In this document: positions 1 to 8,890 of the stretch, in pieces
Layout: each line of letters opens with the position of its first letter
Position numbering within the stretch: the stretch's first letter is position 1
Assembly: GCA_016873495.1 (NCBI GenBank)
Contig: VGXC01000003.1
Location: 51,317-115,316 of the forward strand
Length of the DNA stretch: 64,000 nucleotides
Direction: 5' to 3'
Source of the DNA: Nitrospira sp.
GTDB taxonomy: Bacteria > Nitrospirota > Nitrospiria > Nitrospirales > Nitrospiraceae
Made by a program: the position numbers and the translations under genes
The notes under the pieces: generated by a model
Databases searched by the model: none
Told to the model about the DNA's origin: nothing
What the model saw: the letters and a program-made list of their open reading frames with translations, nothing else

Positions 1-107
1 CACGACCGCGCTCGCCTGGCGTCATAAGATGCATTCCTTGTCGGCCGGCAATTATGATAAATGATTCCCGACAGCTTCACCCATATCACGCTCACGAAAG
101 GATCACC

Positions 108-785
108 ATGCGCACGATGACCATGTGGCTCTTGACCCTGCTCTGCCTCGGCACGTCGGTGGCCTCAGCCGACGCGACCGATCCGGCCACCGACGAGCAG
201 AAAACTTTGTACGCCCTCGGCTTGGCGATGAGCCAGTCGCTCGGCCCCTTCACCTTGAGCGAGCCAGAACTGGAGTTCGTGAAGGCCGGCCTTACGGACG
301 GCGTCTTGAAGCGGCCGCGCAAAGTGGATCTCCAAACCTTCGGACCGAAGATTCAGCAGCTCCAGCAGGCGCGGGCGGCGGCGGGCGCGGAGGGGGAGAA
401 GAAACTCGGAGCGGCCTATCTCGCGAAAGCGGCGGCCGAACCGGGGGCGACCAAGACGGCCTCGGGCATCGTCATCACGACGCTGAAGCCCGGCAAAGGC
501 GCTTCGCCGAAGGCCACCGACACGGTGCGAGTCCATTACGAAGGGACGTTGATCAACGGCACGATCTTCGACAGTTCCATCAAGCGGGGCGAGCCGGCAA
601 CCTTTCCGCTGGGCAATGTCATCCCCTGCTGGACCGAGGGGGTCCAACAGATCAAGGTCGGCGGCAAGAGCCGCCTTATCTGCCCGTCGAATCTGGCCTA
701 CGGCGACCGAGGCAGTCCCCCGCAAATCAAGCCGGGCGCCACACTGGTCTTCGAGGTCGAGTTGCTGGAGATCGTGAAGCCGTAA
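108..785 (+). CDS. Periplasmic FKBP-type peptidyl-prolyl cis-trans isomerase (Mip/FkpA type)
   Basis: Catalyses cis-trans isomerisation of X-Pro bonds, probably on exported proteins. The first ~21 residues form a signal peptide (hydrophobic WLLTLLCLG core, ASA cleavage site). Residues ~25-105 look like the helical FKBP_N dimerisation domain, and ~125-225 are the FKBP catalytic domain with VHYEGTLINGTIFDSS, the WTEGVQQIKVGGKSR stretch and the LAYGDRG...FEVELLEI end. An in-frame ATG at 54 exists, but the ATG at 108 follows AAAGGATCACC and gives a clean signal peptide, so I chose 108. The gene is followed 22 bp later by a hydrolase gene on the same strand. Family assignment is firm; the physiological clients are unknown. 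Confidence 0.93.
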   Translation: MRTMTMWLLTLLCLGTSVASADATDPATDEQKTLYALGLAMSQSLGPFTLSEPELEFVKAGLTDGVLKRPRKVDLQTFGPKIQQLQQARAAAGAEGEKKLGAAYLAKAAAEPGATKTASGIVITTLKPGKGASPKATDTVRVHYEGTLINGTIFDSSIKRGEPATFPLGNVIPCWTEGVQQIKVGGKSRLICPSNLAYGDRGSPPQIKPGATLVFEVELLEIVKP

Positions 786-807
786 CGCTACGGGAGATGC
801 CGGGACG

Positions 808-1677
808 ATGGCCTTCACCCGACGGCAATTGCTCACAGCCGGCCTGCTCGCCTCTGCGTCCGCCTGCCTAGGCGCACGATTGCCGGCGGAGCCGATCCCG
901 AGGTCTGTCTTGCGCATCGCCTTTCTCCACCTCGCCCCGCTGCCCGGCGACCTGGCGCATAATCGCCGGCTCGTCGAGGCGGCGGTCGCCCGGGCGGCGG
1001 ACCAAGGCGCGACCTGGATCGTCACGCCCGAACTCTGCCTGACCGGCTACACCTTCGCCGACCGGATCGGCACGGACTGGATTCTGCCGCAGCCGGACCC
1101 CTGGATGACGGACATGTGCCGGCTGGTCGCCCGCCGGCGCGTGACGCTGTTTCTCTCTCACCCGGAACGGGACCGCGAATCCGGAAAACTCTATAACAGC
1201 CTCTTCGTCATTGACGCGGAGGGGACCATCGTCGGCCGCCATCGAAAAATTCACACCCTGCGCGTGGGATCGGAAGCCTGGTCGACCCCGGGCGAACAGG
1301 TCGCCGCCGTCCCGGTCCGGCCGTTCAACCATATCGGCATGCTGATCTGTGCCGACGCCTATGGGCCGGAGATTTGCCAGGGCCTTCAGGCGCAAGGGGC
1401 CGAGCTGCTCGTGTCGGCCGCCGCCTGGGCGCCGGGGCACCATGGGCCGAACGGCGAATGGGAACGCTGCACCAGCGACACGGGCCTCCCGTTGCTCGTC
1501 TGCAATCGGACCGGGCCGGACCGGACACTCGACTTCACCAAGGCCGAAACGGTGGTGGTCCAAGACGGCCGGCGACTCTTGTCGCTGTCCTCGGATCGGT
1601 CGGCGATTTTTATCATCGACTGGGACCTGCAGACCCAGACGCTGGCCCGGCAAGAATATCAAACGGTCTCCTTGTAG
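808..1677 (+). CDS. Exported carbon-nitrogen hydrolase (nitrilase superfamily)
   Basis: Predicted amidase/nitrilase-fold enzyme cleaving a non-peptide C-N bond. The catalytic Glu-Lys-Cys triad is visible at E75 (TPELCLTGY), K147 (GRHRKIH) and C181 (MLICADAYGPE). The N-terminus (TRRQLLTAGLLASASACLGA) resembles a twin-arginine signal, which would be unusual for this mostly cytoplasmic family; it also carries a possible lipobox-like cysteine. Length of 289 residues is normal. It could be transcribed with the FKBP gene 22 bp upstream. Substrate cannot be read from sequence. Confidence 0.87.
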   Translation: MAFTRRQLLTAGLLASASACLGARLPAEPIPRSVLRIAFLHLAPLPGDLAHNRRLVEAAVARAADQGATWIVTPELCLTGYTFADRIGTDWILPQPDPWMTDMCRLVARRRVTLFLSHPERDRESGKLYNSLFVIDAEGTIVGRHRKIHTLRVGSEAWSTPGEQVAAVPVRPFNHIGMLICADAYGPEICQGLQAQGAELLVSAAAWAPGHHGPNGEWERCTSDTGLPLLVCNRTGPDRTLDFTKAETVVVQDGRRLLSLSSDRSAIFIIDWDLQTQTLARQEYQTVSL

Positions 1678-1714
1678 CGCACGTCACACCACTTCCGTTC
1701 GCGAGGAGGCAGCC

Positions 1715-2104
1715 ATGTTCGGTCCCATCACCATTCCCTTCGGAGCCAAAATGCTGTTCAACACGGTCACGCTCAAACCCGGCGTCACCTTCGAGCAGGT
1801 GGAGATGGCCGTCGGGGAAATGTGCATGGTCGTCAAGGAAACTTACGGAGGAAACAACGGGGGCTTCCTCGCCGGACAGGTGTTCAAGTTCTCCGGCTTT
1901 ATCTCCGACGAAGGCTCCCTGAAGGCAGCCAAGACCGCCGACGACCATTATGCGATCGTGACCTACTGGCGGTCGTTCGAAGCGCACGAAACGTCCCACG
2001 CCGACGAAATCTTCACCAGCAAGTTCGCCGCCCTGGCCTCCATGTGCTCCGAAACCAAGGAACTGGGATACGACATGCTGTGGCAGGGCGCGGCAAAGGG
2101 CTAG
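1715..2104 (+). CDS. Conserved hypothetical protein, 129 aa
   Basis: Small soluble protein, possibly a dimeric alpha/beta (ferredoxin-like, ABM-type) fold given the pattern VTLKPGVTFEQVEMAV...YAIVTYWRSFEAHETSH, which resembles heme-degrading/monooxygenase-like domains. That resemblance is weak and I assign no function. The start is the ATG at 1715, preceded by GAGGAGGC at ideal spacing; the open frame extends further upstream but overlaps the hydrolase gene. It lies 37 bp after the hydrolase and directly before the 216-bp inverted-repeat element. Confidence 0.8.
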   Translation: MFGPITIPFGAKMLFNTVTLKPGVTFEQVEMAVGEMCMVVKETYGGNNGGFLAGQVFKFSGFISDEGSLKAAKTADDHYAIVTYWRSFEAHETSHADEIFTSKFAALASMCSETKELGYDMLWQGAAKG

Positions 2105-2157
2105 CGGCCGACAGGCGCCTCCCGCCGGCGCACAAGCCGACGGGGAGGGTGAGCGAG

Positions 2158-2373
2158 CTAGCCCGCATTACTCATGAGGGTTCGCAATGAAACCGCTGAG
2201 ACGCCTGGCGAGACGGGCGCGTGGAGCCGCAAGGGAGGGAGGCATCCTTCAACAGGATGTTGACCGACCGAGCGGCGAGCCCGCCCGCCTGGCCGCTGAC
2301 TTGACGCGGCCAGGCTTGTCGCAGCGGCGTATCGGCGGTTGGAATAGAAGCTTTCATGAATAATGCGGGCTAG
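2158..2373. repeat. 216-bp non-coding element with terminal inverted repeats (MITE-like)
   Basis: The ends CTAGCCCGCATTACTCATGA (2158-2177) and TCATGAATAATGCGGGCTAG (2354-2373) are inverted copies matching at 19 of 20 positions, and the similarity fades inward (GGGTTC versus GAAGCTT). Both ends finish in CTAG, which could be part of the repeat or a target duplication. The interior is GC-rich with internal self-complementarity and holds no convincing gene; a 61-codon minus-strand frame inside it looks accidental. The right end supplies the stop codon of the downstream membrane-protein gene. Confidence 0.7.
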
Positions 2374-3476
2374 GTTCCTGCGCCTGGGGACGCCTCGCCG
2401 CCGTACTCCTCGCGGTAGATGTGGATGGCCGTGTGCAAGAGCCCCACGATGATCGGCCCGAGGAACAGCCCGACGATGCCATAGACGGCCAGTCCGCCCA
2501 CGATGCTGAAGAACATGAAGAGGACCGGAATCTGGGCGCCTTGCCCGATCAGCCAGGGCTTCAGCACCGTGTCCACCGTCGTTACAATGCCCAGGCCCCA
2601 CGCCAGCATCACCAGGGCCTTCCACAGCGGCCCCGCCCACCAGAGGTAGAGGACGACCGGCCCCCAGATCAGCGCCGTGCCGCCGATCGGCAGGGGCGCG
2701 AGCACCATCGTCAGCGCGGTCAGGAACATCGGAAAGGGGACCCCCAGCACCGCGTAAGCCAGCCCCGCGGCGAAGCCCTGGGCGACCGCCGCAACCAGGA
2801 TGCCCTTGACGACCGCCCGCAGGGTCTGGTCCAGCCGGGCAAAAATCCTCGTCTTGTGCGATTCATCGAGCGGCACCATCCGGTAGAACCCGTCGAACAG
2901 ACGCGTTCCGTCTTTGAATAAAAAAAACAGCACCAGGATCATGACGAGAAAATTGATGCCGAGCAGGAACACGTTCGCGACAACCCCGGTGACCTCATCC
3001 ACGAGAAACTGCTTGAGGGCCTTGGCGCTGCCCAGGAAAAACTCGTCCAGATTCCCCTGCGTCACGACAAACCATCCGAGCCATTCCTGCCCCCGCGCCC
3101 CCATCAGCGGCAGCGCGGCCAACTGCTCCGGCAGCCGCTGAACACCGCCCGACTGAACCCAGGCGGCGATCGTCGTCTGTGCGGCCTGGACCTCATGGAC
3201 CAGCAATATCCCCATCGCGACGAGCGGCGCCACCACCAGGAGCATGATGCCGAGGGTCAGCAGGGACGCCGACAGGGTGGCGCCCCCCCGGCAGAGGGCC
3301 GTCAACCGGCCGTGCAGCGGAAACATCAGATGCGCCAGGATGATCGCCCAGACGGTCGGCAGCAGGAACGGCCGAAACATCAGCGCGATCTGCCACAGCA
3401 GCACGAGCAGGACGGCAAAAAAGCCGAGGACAAAGAGGTTCCGCTTGTTCATTGAACCATCATGGGCATGATTCAT
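2370..3476 (-). CDS. AI-2E family transporter / PerM-like permease
   Basis: Inner-membrane protein of the AI-2 exporter superfamily (PerM/YdiK/TqsA). Hydrophobic segments occur near residues 14-60, 70-90, 160-185 and repeatedly from ~215 to the C-terminus, the usual eight-helix pattern with a long soluble loop after helix 3. The conserved late segment GLAVYGIVGLFLGPIIVGLLH is typical. An alternative start is the Met at 3452 (MNKRNLF); neither has a clear ribosome site. It lies 20 bp after the flavoprotein gene on the same strand, so probably one operon. Its stop codon sits inside the terminal repeat of the 2158-2373 element. Substrate unknown. Confidence 0.88.
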   Translation of the reverse strand: MNHAHDGSMNKRNLFVLGFFAVLLVLLWQIALMFRPFLLPTVWAIILAHLMFPLHGRLTALCRGGATLSASLLTLGIMLLVVAPLVAMGILLVHEVQAAQTTIAAWVQSGGVQRLPEQLAALPLMGARGQEWLGWFVVTQGNLDEFFLGSAKALKQFLVDEVTGVVANVFLLGINFLVMILVLFFLFKDGTRLFDGFYRMVPLDESHKTRIFARLDQTLRAVVKGILVAAVAQGFAAGLAYAVLGVPFPMFLTALTMVLAPLPIGGTALIWGPVVLYLWWAGPLWKALVMLAWGLGIVTTVDTVLKPWLIGQGAQIPVLFMFFSIVGGLAVYGIVGLFLGPIIVGLLHTAIHIYREEYGGEASPGAGT

Positions 3477-3496
3477 CGAAAAAATCCAGGGCCTTG

Positions 3497-4732
3497 TTAC
3501 CTATGGGGGGACGAGCTGATCCAGGTCGCCGCCCCGACGCCGGCCACCCTTCCGCAGGCAAAACAGGCGGTGAGCAGATAGCCGCCGGTCGGCGCCTCCC
3601 AATCCAGCATTTCTCCCGCACAGAAAACGCCCGGCAGGGAACGGACCATCAATCGCTCATCCAGCGCGTCAAAGGCCACCCCGCCGGCCGTGCTGATGGC
3701 TTCCTCCAGCGGACGTGCGGCGATCAGCCGCAATGGCAGCGCCTTGATGGCGGCGGCCAGCCGGGCCTGGTCGGCAAAGGCCTCTTTCGGCAGAACCTCG
3801 CGCAGCAGCCCCGCCTTCACGCCGGCAATTCCGGCCCGGTTCTGGAGATGCTTGGCCAACGAGCGTTTGCCGCGCGGCTGCGACAGGTCTTCGATGAGGC
3901 GCGGCAAGTCCCGGTCCGGCGTGAGATCGAGGCGGATCGTCGCCGTGCCCTCGGCCTGAATTGCGTCGCGTACGCGTGCGGACAGTGCATAGATCGCGCC
4001 GCCTTCAATGCCTGTCTCTGTGACCACGAACTCGCCCTGCTGCCGTCGCTCGCTTCCCTCCGCGTCCGACACAATCACGGCCACCGACTTCACCGGATGG
4101 CCGGCGAACTTCGCGCGAAAGTGGTCGGTCCATCCAACGTCGAAGCCGCAGTTTGCGGGACGCAGCGGCGCGATGGGCACTCCGCGCCCGGCGAGCAGGG
4201 GCGCCCAGGCACCGTCGGAGCCGAGCGTGGGCCAACTGCCGCCGCCCAGGGCCAGAATCACCGCATCGGCCTTGACCGGACGAGGTCCCTGTGGCGTATC
4301 AAAGCGGAGCGCCCCCGGATCTTGCTCATCCCAGCCGCGCCAACGATGCCGTACGTGGAAAGTCACCCCGGCCTGCCGCAACCGGCGCAGCCAGGCGCGC
4401 AACAGAGGCGCCGCCTTGAGGTCGGAGGGGAAGACCCGGCCGGAGGTGCCCACGAACGTCTCGACGCCCAGCCCCTTCGCCCACGCGCGCAGTTCCTTCG
4501 GGCCGAACGATGCCAGCAGCGGGGCGATCTGCGCGCGGCGCGCACCGTAGCGAGCCAGAAACGACTCGATCGGTTCGGAATGGGTGAGGTTCAAGCCCCC
4601 CTTCCCGGCCAGCAGAAACTTGCGGCCGACCGAGGCCATGGCGTCATACAGATCAACTTGAGCGCCGGCCCCCCTAGCCGCCTCCGCGGCCATGAGCCCG
4701 GCCGGTCCCCCGCCGATGATGGCAATCTTCAT
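3497..4732 (-). CDS. NAD(P)/FAD-dependent oxidoreductase, HI0933/BaiN-like (PP_4765-type flavoprotein)
   Basis: Flavoprotein of 411 residues. The N-terminal FAD-binding Rossmann motif is IIGGGPAGLMAA, followed by the family-typical GRKFLLAGKGGLNLTHSE segment; a late SLPGVFCAGEMLDWEAPTGGYLL segment gives the second FAD contact. The start is taken at 4730-4732 (MKIAIIGG); a longer frame adds 19 residues without domain support. Probable first gene of an operon with the AI-2E-family gene 20 bp downstream. The reaction is not established for most members. Confidence 0.88.
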   Translation of the reverse strand: MKIAIIGGGPAGLMAAEAARGAGAQVDLYDAMASVGRKFLLAGKGGLNLTHSEPIESFLARYGARRAQIAPLLASFGPKELRAWAKGLGVETFVGTSGRVFPSDLKAAPLLRAWLRRLRQAGVTFHVRHRWRGWDEQDPGALRFDTPQGPRPVKADAVILALGGGSWPTLGSDGAWAPLLAGRGVPIAPLRPANCGFDVGWTDHFRAKFAGHPVKSVAVIVSDAEGSERRQQGEFVVTETGIEGGAIYALSARVRDAIQAEGTATIRLDLTPDRDLPRLIEDLSQPRGKRSLAKHLQNRAGIAGVKAGLLREVLPKEAFADQARLAAAIKALPLRLIAARPLEEAISTAGGVAFDALDERLMVRSLPGVFCAGEMLDWEAPTGGYLLTACFACGRVAGVGAATWISSSPHR

Positions 4733-4839
4733 GGTTAGTCTATAGGGAGCATGTGAAGCGTATCCGTTGCTCGATTTCGCACGACGCAAAAGAAAAACGA
4801 ACGCCGCTTCCCGAATGACAAGATACGAGGCGCAGCTTG

Positions 4840-5679
4840 TTATATCCCGATCGTCTCAATCAACCGGACTTCTTCGGGCGTGAGGGCCAGCTGTTCGGCC
4901 TGGAGGTCTTCGAGCATGTGTTGGGGATTCGTGGTGCCGGTCAACGGGAGCATCCCGATCTGCATGGCAAACCGAAAGATGACTTGCGCCACACCGGTCG
5001 CCAGCCGCTGGGCGATGGCCCGCACCTCCGGCTCGATCAGGACTGCCCGGTTGGCGGTCAGCAGGGAAAAGCCTTGGTAGACGATGCCCTGGGTCCGGCA
5101 GATCTCCCGCACTTCCTTGTCCCATCCGAGCGACGCATAGCAGCGGTTTTGCACCACCATGGGCTTGTGGGCCGCCCTGACGCAGAGCTGGTCCAGCTGC
5201 TCGGCCGTGACGTTGCTGATACCGATCATCTTGGTTTTTCCCGAGGCATAGAGTCCTTCGATGGCCGCCCAGACCTCCCAATCCGCCGCCCCCAGCCCAT
5301 AGCGTTGATAGGGACCGTGCAGGACGTAGGAGTCCAGATAGGTGGTGTGGAGGTGGGCCAGGGAACTGGCGAAGGACTGTTTGACCTGGGTCGTCAGGTC
5401 GGCCTTGGCATCGTAGGGCGTCCGGTGGTCCTGCCCGTTGACCGGCGTGAATTTCGTTTGAAGAAAGAGCCGCTCCCGCGGAATCCCTTGCTGCGCGAGC
5501 GCCAGCAGGGCCTCCCCCACCAACGCTTCCTGGTAATGGATCAGTTGATTGGCCGTATCGATGGCCCGGAAACCGGCCGCCACGGCCTGCTCGACGAGCT
5601 GCGCCGTCGCGTCCTTCTTCCACGCCGTGCCGTACATGAACGACGGCATCGGCACTTGGTTATAAGCAGTCACGGACAT
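4840..5679 (-). CDS. Aldo/keto reductase family oxidoreductase
   Basis: NADPH-dependent carbonyl reductase fold, 279 residues. The catalytic tetrad can be traced as Asp in AIDTANQL, Tyr in IHYQEALVG, Lys in LFLQTKFTP and His in YVLHGPYQR. The Asp-to-Tyr spacing is longer than in typical members, which may alter the active site loop. A TIM-barrel end with IGISNVTAEQLDQL and LPLTGTTNPQHMLEDL (cofactor site) is present. It is monocistronic; the next gene on this strand is 107 bp downstream. Confidence 0.9.
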   Translation of the reverse strand: MSVTAYNQVPMPSFMYGTAWKKDATAQLVEQAVAAGFRAIDTANQLIHYQEALVGEALLALAQQGIPRERLFLQTKFTPVNGQDHRTPYDAKADLTTQVKQSFASSLAHLHTTYLDSYVLHGPYQRYGLGAADWEVWAAIEGLYASGKTKMIGISNVTAEQLDQLCVRAAHKPMVVQNRCYASLGWDKEVREICRTQGIVYQGFSLLTANRAVLIEPEVRAIAQRLATGVAQVIFRFAMQIGMLPLTGTTNPQHMLEDLQAEQLALTPEEVRLIETIGI

Positions 5680-6095
5680 AATTGGTTCCTCCCAGGCCTA
5701 TGACTTACCCAGTTTCCGTCTCCCTGTCCAGTCGCCTGGACGAAACCCATTTCGATTCCGCGTCATTGCGTCACAGACCTATTCGTGGCACTGTGCATCT
5801 CGATCGCGTAAGACCTCTTGTGCTCGGGGGCGGCAGTCTCCCGGAAACCAAGACGTCTGACGCGATTTTTTATTCCCAGCTGTCGTAGTACGCACCGCCG
5901 AGCAGGCCGCCACAAGCGCCACCGTTTTTCACTCGCATTGCAACTCAACACAGCCGTAGGAATCGTTCTGTACAACTCTCAAGAGGCGCATCGTTGTTTC
6001 AAGAATCCTGGTCATCGGTTCGAACCCACCTCCGCGACGCCGCGGGAAGTCTCTAGCACATCGCCATCGTCGCCCTGAGAGCAGGCATTGCGCTC
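5680..6095. other. Gap without a recognisable gene
   Basis: About 415 bases between the divergent aldo/keto reductase and the following membrane protein. Short open frames occur on both strands, but none has a ribosome site or protein-like composition. The GC content appears lower around 5860-6010. In the frame of the next gene the codons from 6057 onward read as a hydrophobic segment, so the last ~40 bases may belong to that gene. Confidence 0.5.
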
Positions 6096-6941
6096 TTGCT
6101 CCCGGCGGGGGCCATACAGTTCCTGTCCCTGTGGGCCCGCGTGGAGCATGACAAGTTCTCGCTCATCGCCGTGGAGATGACGGCGGCGGTCGTGCTGATC
6201 GTCGGCCTCAACTACGTCCGTCGCAGCATCCGGGACCGGGCCCTCGCTTCGGCGGCGGCCGGAGCCGGCCTCGTCTCGTTTTTCCCCAAACGCATGCGCG
6301 CGGCGCACCGGCGCATCAAGCAATTGAAGGAAGAACAGGGCACGGGCCGGATCATCATGGTCATGGGGTCCAGCGGCTACAGCACCTTCGTGGACCAGGT
6401 GGACGGCCTGTCGTCAGTCCTGGACAAGTGCCTCGGGGCGAAGATTCTGCTGGTGAACCCCTACAGCCGGGAAGCCAGCCGGCGCATGCAGGCCATCGCC
6501 CATCCCGACTGCACGCTGGCCGCCTTTCGGGAAGAAGTCCGGCAAAGCATCGCGCTGCTCAAGCGGCTGAACGCCATGGGGAAGGCCGTCGAGCTCAAGC
6601 TCTATTCGGACCCCCCGTTGATCAAAATGGTGATTCTCGGAGATTACCTCCGGCTCCAGCATAACCATGCCGACCTGGACGTACAGACCATGCCGGAGTA
6701 TGTCCTGCGGCACAACCGCAAGGACCACGGATTCTACTCCCTCTATTCCCACTATTTCGCGCAGCGGTGGAAGAGCGTCGAGATTTCGGAATACGACCTC
6801 GACACGGACGAACTGGTCTATCGCAACGGAAGCGGCCACGAAATCCGGAGGGAGCGGTTTGCGATCGAAGCGGCGCCCGACGAAGCAGGGGCGCTGATGG
6901 AGCACCTCGACCACGCCCGCATACAGGTCCACATCGGCTGA
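6096..6941 (+). CDS. Membrane-anchored protein of unknown function, 281 aa
   Basis: One or two N-terminal membrane segments (LLPAGAIQFLSLW and VEMTAAVVLIVGLNYV), a basic stretch, then a ~210-residue soluble domain. Its centre (ILLVNPYSREASRR ... KLYSDPPLIKMVILGDYL) resembles phospholipase-D-like regulatory domains, but I see no HxK motif, so this is only a fold guess. The TTG at 6096 is the first usable start codon, yet hydrophobic coding sense continues upstream to 6057 (just after a TAG at 6054), so the true start is uncertain or the 5' end is damaged. Confidence 0.6.
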   Translation: MLPAGAIQFLSLWARVEHDKFSLIAVEMTAAVVLIVGLNYVRRSIRDRALASAAAGAGLVSFFPKRMRAAHRRIKQLKEEQGTGRIIMVMGSSGYSTFVDQVDGLSSVLDKCLGAKILLVNPYSREASRRMQAIAHPDCTLAAFREEVRQSIALLKRLNAMGKAVELKLYSDPPLIKMVILGDYLRLQHNHADLDVQTMPEYVLRHNRKDHGFYSLYSHYFAQRWKSVEISEYDLDTDELVYRNGSGHEIRRERFAIEAAPDEAGALMEHLDHARIQVHIG

Positions 6942-6978
6942 ACCGGCACGAACAGCGGCAGGACTCGCGCGCGCCCGG

Positions 6979-7290
6979 TCAATTCATGCTGGAGGTCCGC
7001 CAGGTCAAATCTTCCGGAGTGGACGGATGGAGGAACTTGAATCCCGCCGCGTCCCCGTAGTCCACGGTCATCCCGTCCATACGCTGGGCACTCTGTGGCT
7101 GGGTCACCACCGTGAGTCCCTCGATCACCTGGATGACATCGTCCGCCTGAGCCGCCTCTTCCAGCGTGAGGCCGAAGGTCAGCCGGTGGTCGTCCAGGTC
7201 CTTCACGGTGATGCGCACGACCTGCTCCTCCGGATGCTCCATCAGCAGGGCCTTCAATTTATCGATGGCTGCATGCGTCACAATAATCAT
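6979..7290 (-). CDS. HesB/IscA-like domain protein lacking the cluster cysteines
   Basis: 103 residues with the A-type iron-sulfur carrier pattern: MIIVTHAAIDKLKALL, RITVKDLDDHRLTFGL, VVTQ..., then MDGMTVDYGDAAGFKFLHP where IscA proteins have the phi-D-Y-x(5)-GF-x-F/I-x-NP signature. All three cluster-binding cysteines of IscA/ErpA are absent; the protein contains no Cys at all. It is therefore unlikely to carry a conventional Fe-S cluster. A good GGAGGCGCC ribosome site precedes the start. Stand-alone gene, convergent with the upstream membrane protein. Confidence 0.8.
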   Translation of the reverse strand: MIIVTHAAIDKLKALLMEHPEEQVVRITVKDLDDHRLTFGLTLEEAAQADDVIQVIEGLTVVTQPQSAQRMDGMTVDYGDAAGFKFLHPSTPEDLTWRTSSMN

Positions 7291-7429
7291 GGCGCCTCCT
7301 CGGCTGACGTTCCAACAAGCCTATCCTCTACCATAAACGGCCAGGCAACCGACAGGTCGGGCGGCTGATCCAATCTGGCACTTCCCCCCTCTCCTCGGCT
7401 ACACTCACCGGACTGGCACGGAGAGACCC

Positions 7430-8314
7430 ATGAAGGAAGAACGGCAGGTCAACTATTACTCGGTGCTCGAGATCGCGCCGACCGCCACGGACGCGGACAT
7501 CAAGAAAGCCTGGCATGAACAGATTCAGGTCTGGCATCCGGACCGCTTCAGCCATTCCCCGGCCCTGCACAAGAAGGCGGAAACCCGCACCCAACTAATC
7601 AACCAGGCCTATCAGACCCTCAGCGACCCGGCGTCACGCGCCCGCTACGATGCCACAACGCCGCCGGCCCCCGCGCCCCAGCCGCCCCAACGCCCGGCCC
7701 AACACACATCCGCGCAGACGACCCCGCCGCCTCGTCCCCAGCCGGCCCAACGATCCCGCCAGGGCCCTCGAGGGCCCCAGGCGGCCGTGACCCTTTCCCG
7801 AGAAGGGCACCCCGTCGTCATGGTACCGGCCTGCAACCTGCTCGTGGACTGCAAGGAGAACCTTCCCTACACGTTCGAAGGGTTCAGCCGGATCGCCGGC
7901 ACCAGCAGGAGAACGTTGCCGGCGGGCGACTATGTCATCGAGGAAGCGCCGGACATCTTTTGCGTCTTGCGCAAACGGGTCGAAGAGGTCATGACGGCCT
8001 TCTCCAACCCCTCCGGCAATCGCCAGCGGTTTCTGGCGGAGCTCAACCCGCTCCGCTCCTACCCGCACCGGTTTCTGGTGATCGAAGGGACGCTCCAGCA
8101 CAATAAATCCGGGGGGCTGTTGGGCCAATATCAAAAAAACGGCTTGATGGATTTCCTGGACGCCATCACGGCGCGTTACGGCATCCAGATCATCTATACG
8201 GACAGTCGGGAGGAGGCGGAAGAACGGGTGGCGAACCTCGCGGCCATGCACTATGCCTACTACTTCGCCGAACAACAGAAACTGGGACGCTGCCTCAAGG
8301 AAGACGACCTATAG
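7430..8314 (+). CDS. J-domain (DnaJ-like) protein
   Basis: Co-chaperone-type protein that should stimulate an Hsp70 ATPase. The J domain occupies ~residues 4-68, with the essential HPD in QVWHPDRF near residue 35. A Pro/Ala/Gln-rich flexible linker (~80-115) follows, then a ~175-residue C-terminal domain I do not recognise (RFLVIEGTLQHNKSGG..., ...YYFAEQQKLGRCLKEDDL). There is no zinc-finger region, so it is not canonical DnaJ. The C-terminal domain contains an ERCC4-nuclease-like run (LVDCKENLPYTFEG), which is only suggestive. Confidence 0.85.
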   Translation: MKEERQVNYYSVLEIAPTATDADIKKAWHEQIQVWHPDRFSHSPALHKKAETRTQLINQAYQTLSDPASRARYDATTPPAPAPQPPQRPAQHTSAQTTPPPRPQPAQRSRQGPRGPQAAVTLSREGHPVVMVPACNLLVDCKENLPYTFEGFSRIAGTSRRTLPAGDYVIEEAPDIFCVLRKRVEEVMTAFSNPSGNRQRFLAELNPLRSYPHRFLVIEGTLQHNKSGGLLGQYQKNGLMDFLDAITARYGIQIIYTDSREEAEERVANLAAMHYAYYFAEQQKLGRCLKEDDL

Positions 8315-8579
8315 GCGTCGGACAAAGAAAGGGACGGAGGCTTGAGGCCTCTCGCTTCCGCGCCTTCCGGAATGGCGGCTGACGAAGGGTAAACAGCCTC
8401 GGCGCCGGCATGATGCGCTGTTCTTTTCCTGCCATCCCTACCATACTGATATCCGGTCGCCTCATCGGAATAGAAGAGTCCGGCGCCCGTCGCTGGCTCT
8501 GCTCTCGATGTCCACGTCTCGCCATGCCGATCGCCTCCCTGTTCATTCCCTCCAGCCGCCACCGAAAAGAAAAAACAGG

Positions 8580-8614
8580 AAAGGCGACAGGCCGCTTACA
8601 AGCCTGTCGCCTTT
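8580..8614. terminator. Perfect 13-bp hairpin, terminator-like
   Basis: AAAGGCGACAGGC (8580-8592) pairs with GCCTGTCGCCTTT (8602-8614) around a 9-nt loop. The arm ends in A's on one side and T's on the other, with a further A-rich run upstream (GAAAAGAAAAAAC), so it could terminate transcription in both directions. It lies 266 bp past the J-domain gene. Confidence 0.6.
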
Positions 8615-8890
8615 ACTCTCTATAAAGAAGAGTGGCGAGGTCAAGCGGACATTGCCGGAGAAGCGGGGTACCCACCGAGGCTTTAGCGGGAAGGAAAGCT
8701 GGAACTGACCAAGGCACCGCGGTCAACGACCGCGGCCATTAAAATTCCAGAAGGGCGCACGGCGCGACGAATAAGGATCGCCAAGTTTGTGCGGGCCGCC
8801 GAGTTGGTGAGGCGGCCGGAGCTATTCCGCACGCTAAATCCCGGAGGGGTCATTTCGAGAGGTGGGGACGCGAGGCCTTGCCATCCTGCT

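Noticed and set aside
125..871. Long alternative plus-strand frame overlapping the FKBP gene
   Set aside because: Arg/Gly-rich shadow frame in high-GC DNA; the FKBP frame has clear domain motifs.
2172..2357. 61-codon minus-strand frame inside the 216-bp element
   Set aside because: No ribosome site and it lies wholly within the inverted-repeat element; Arg/Ser/Pro-rich composition.
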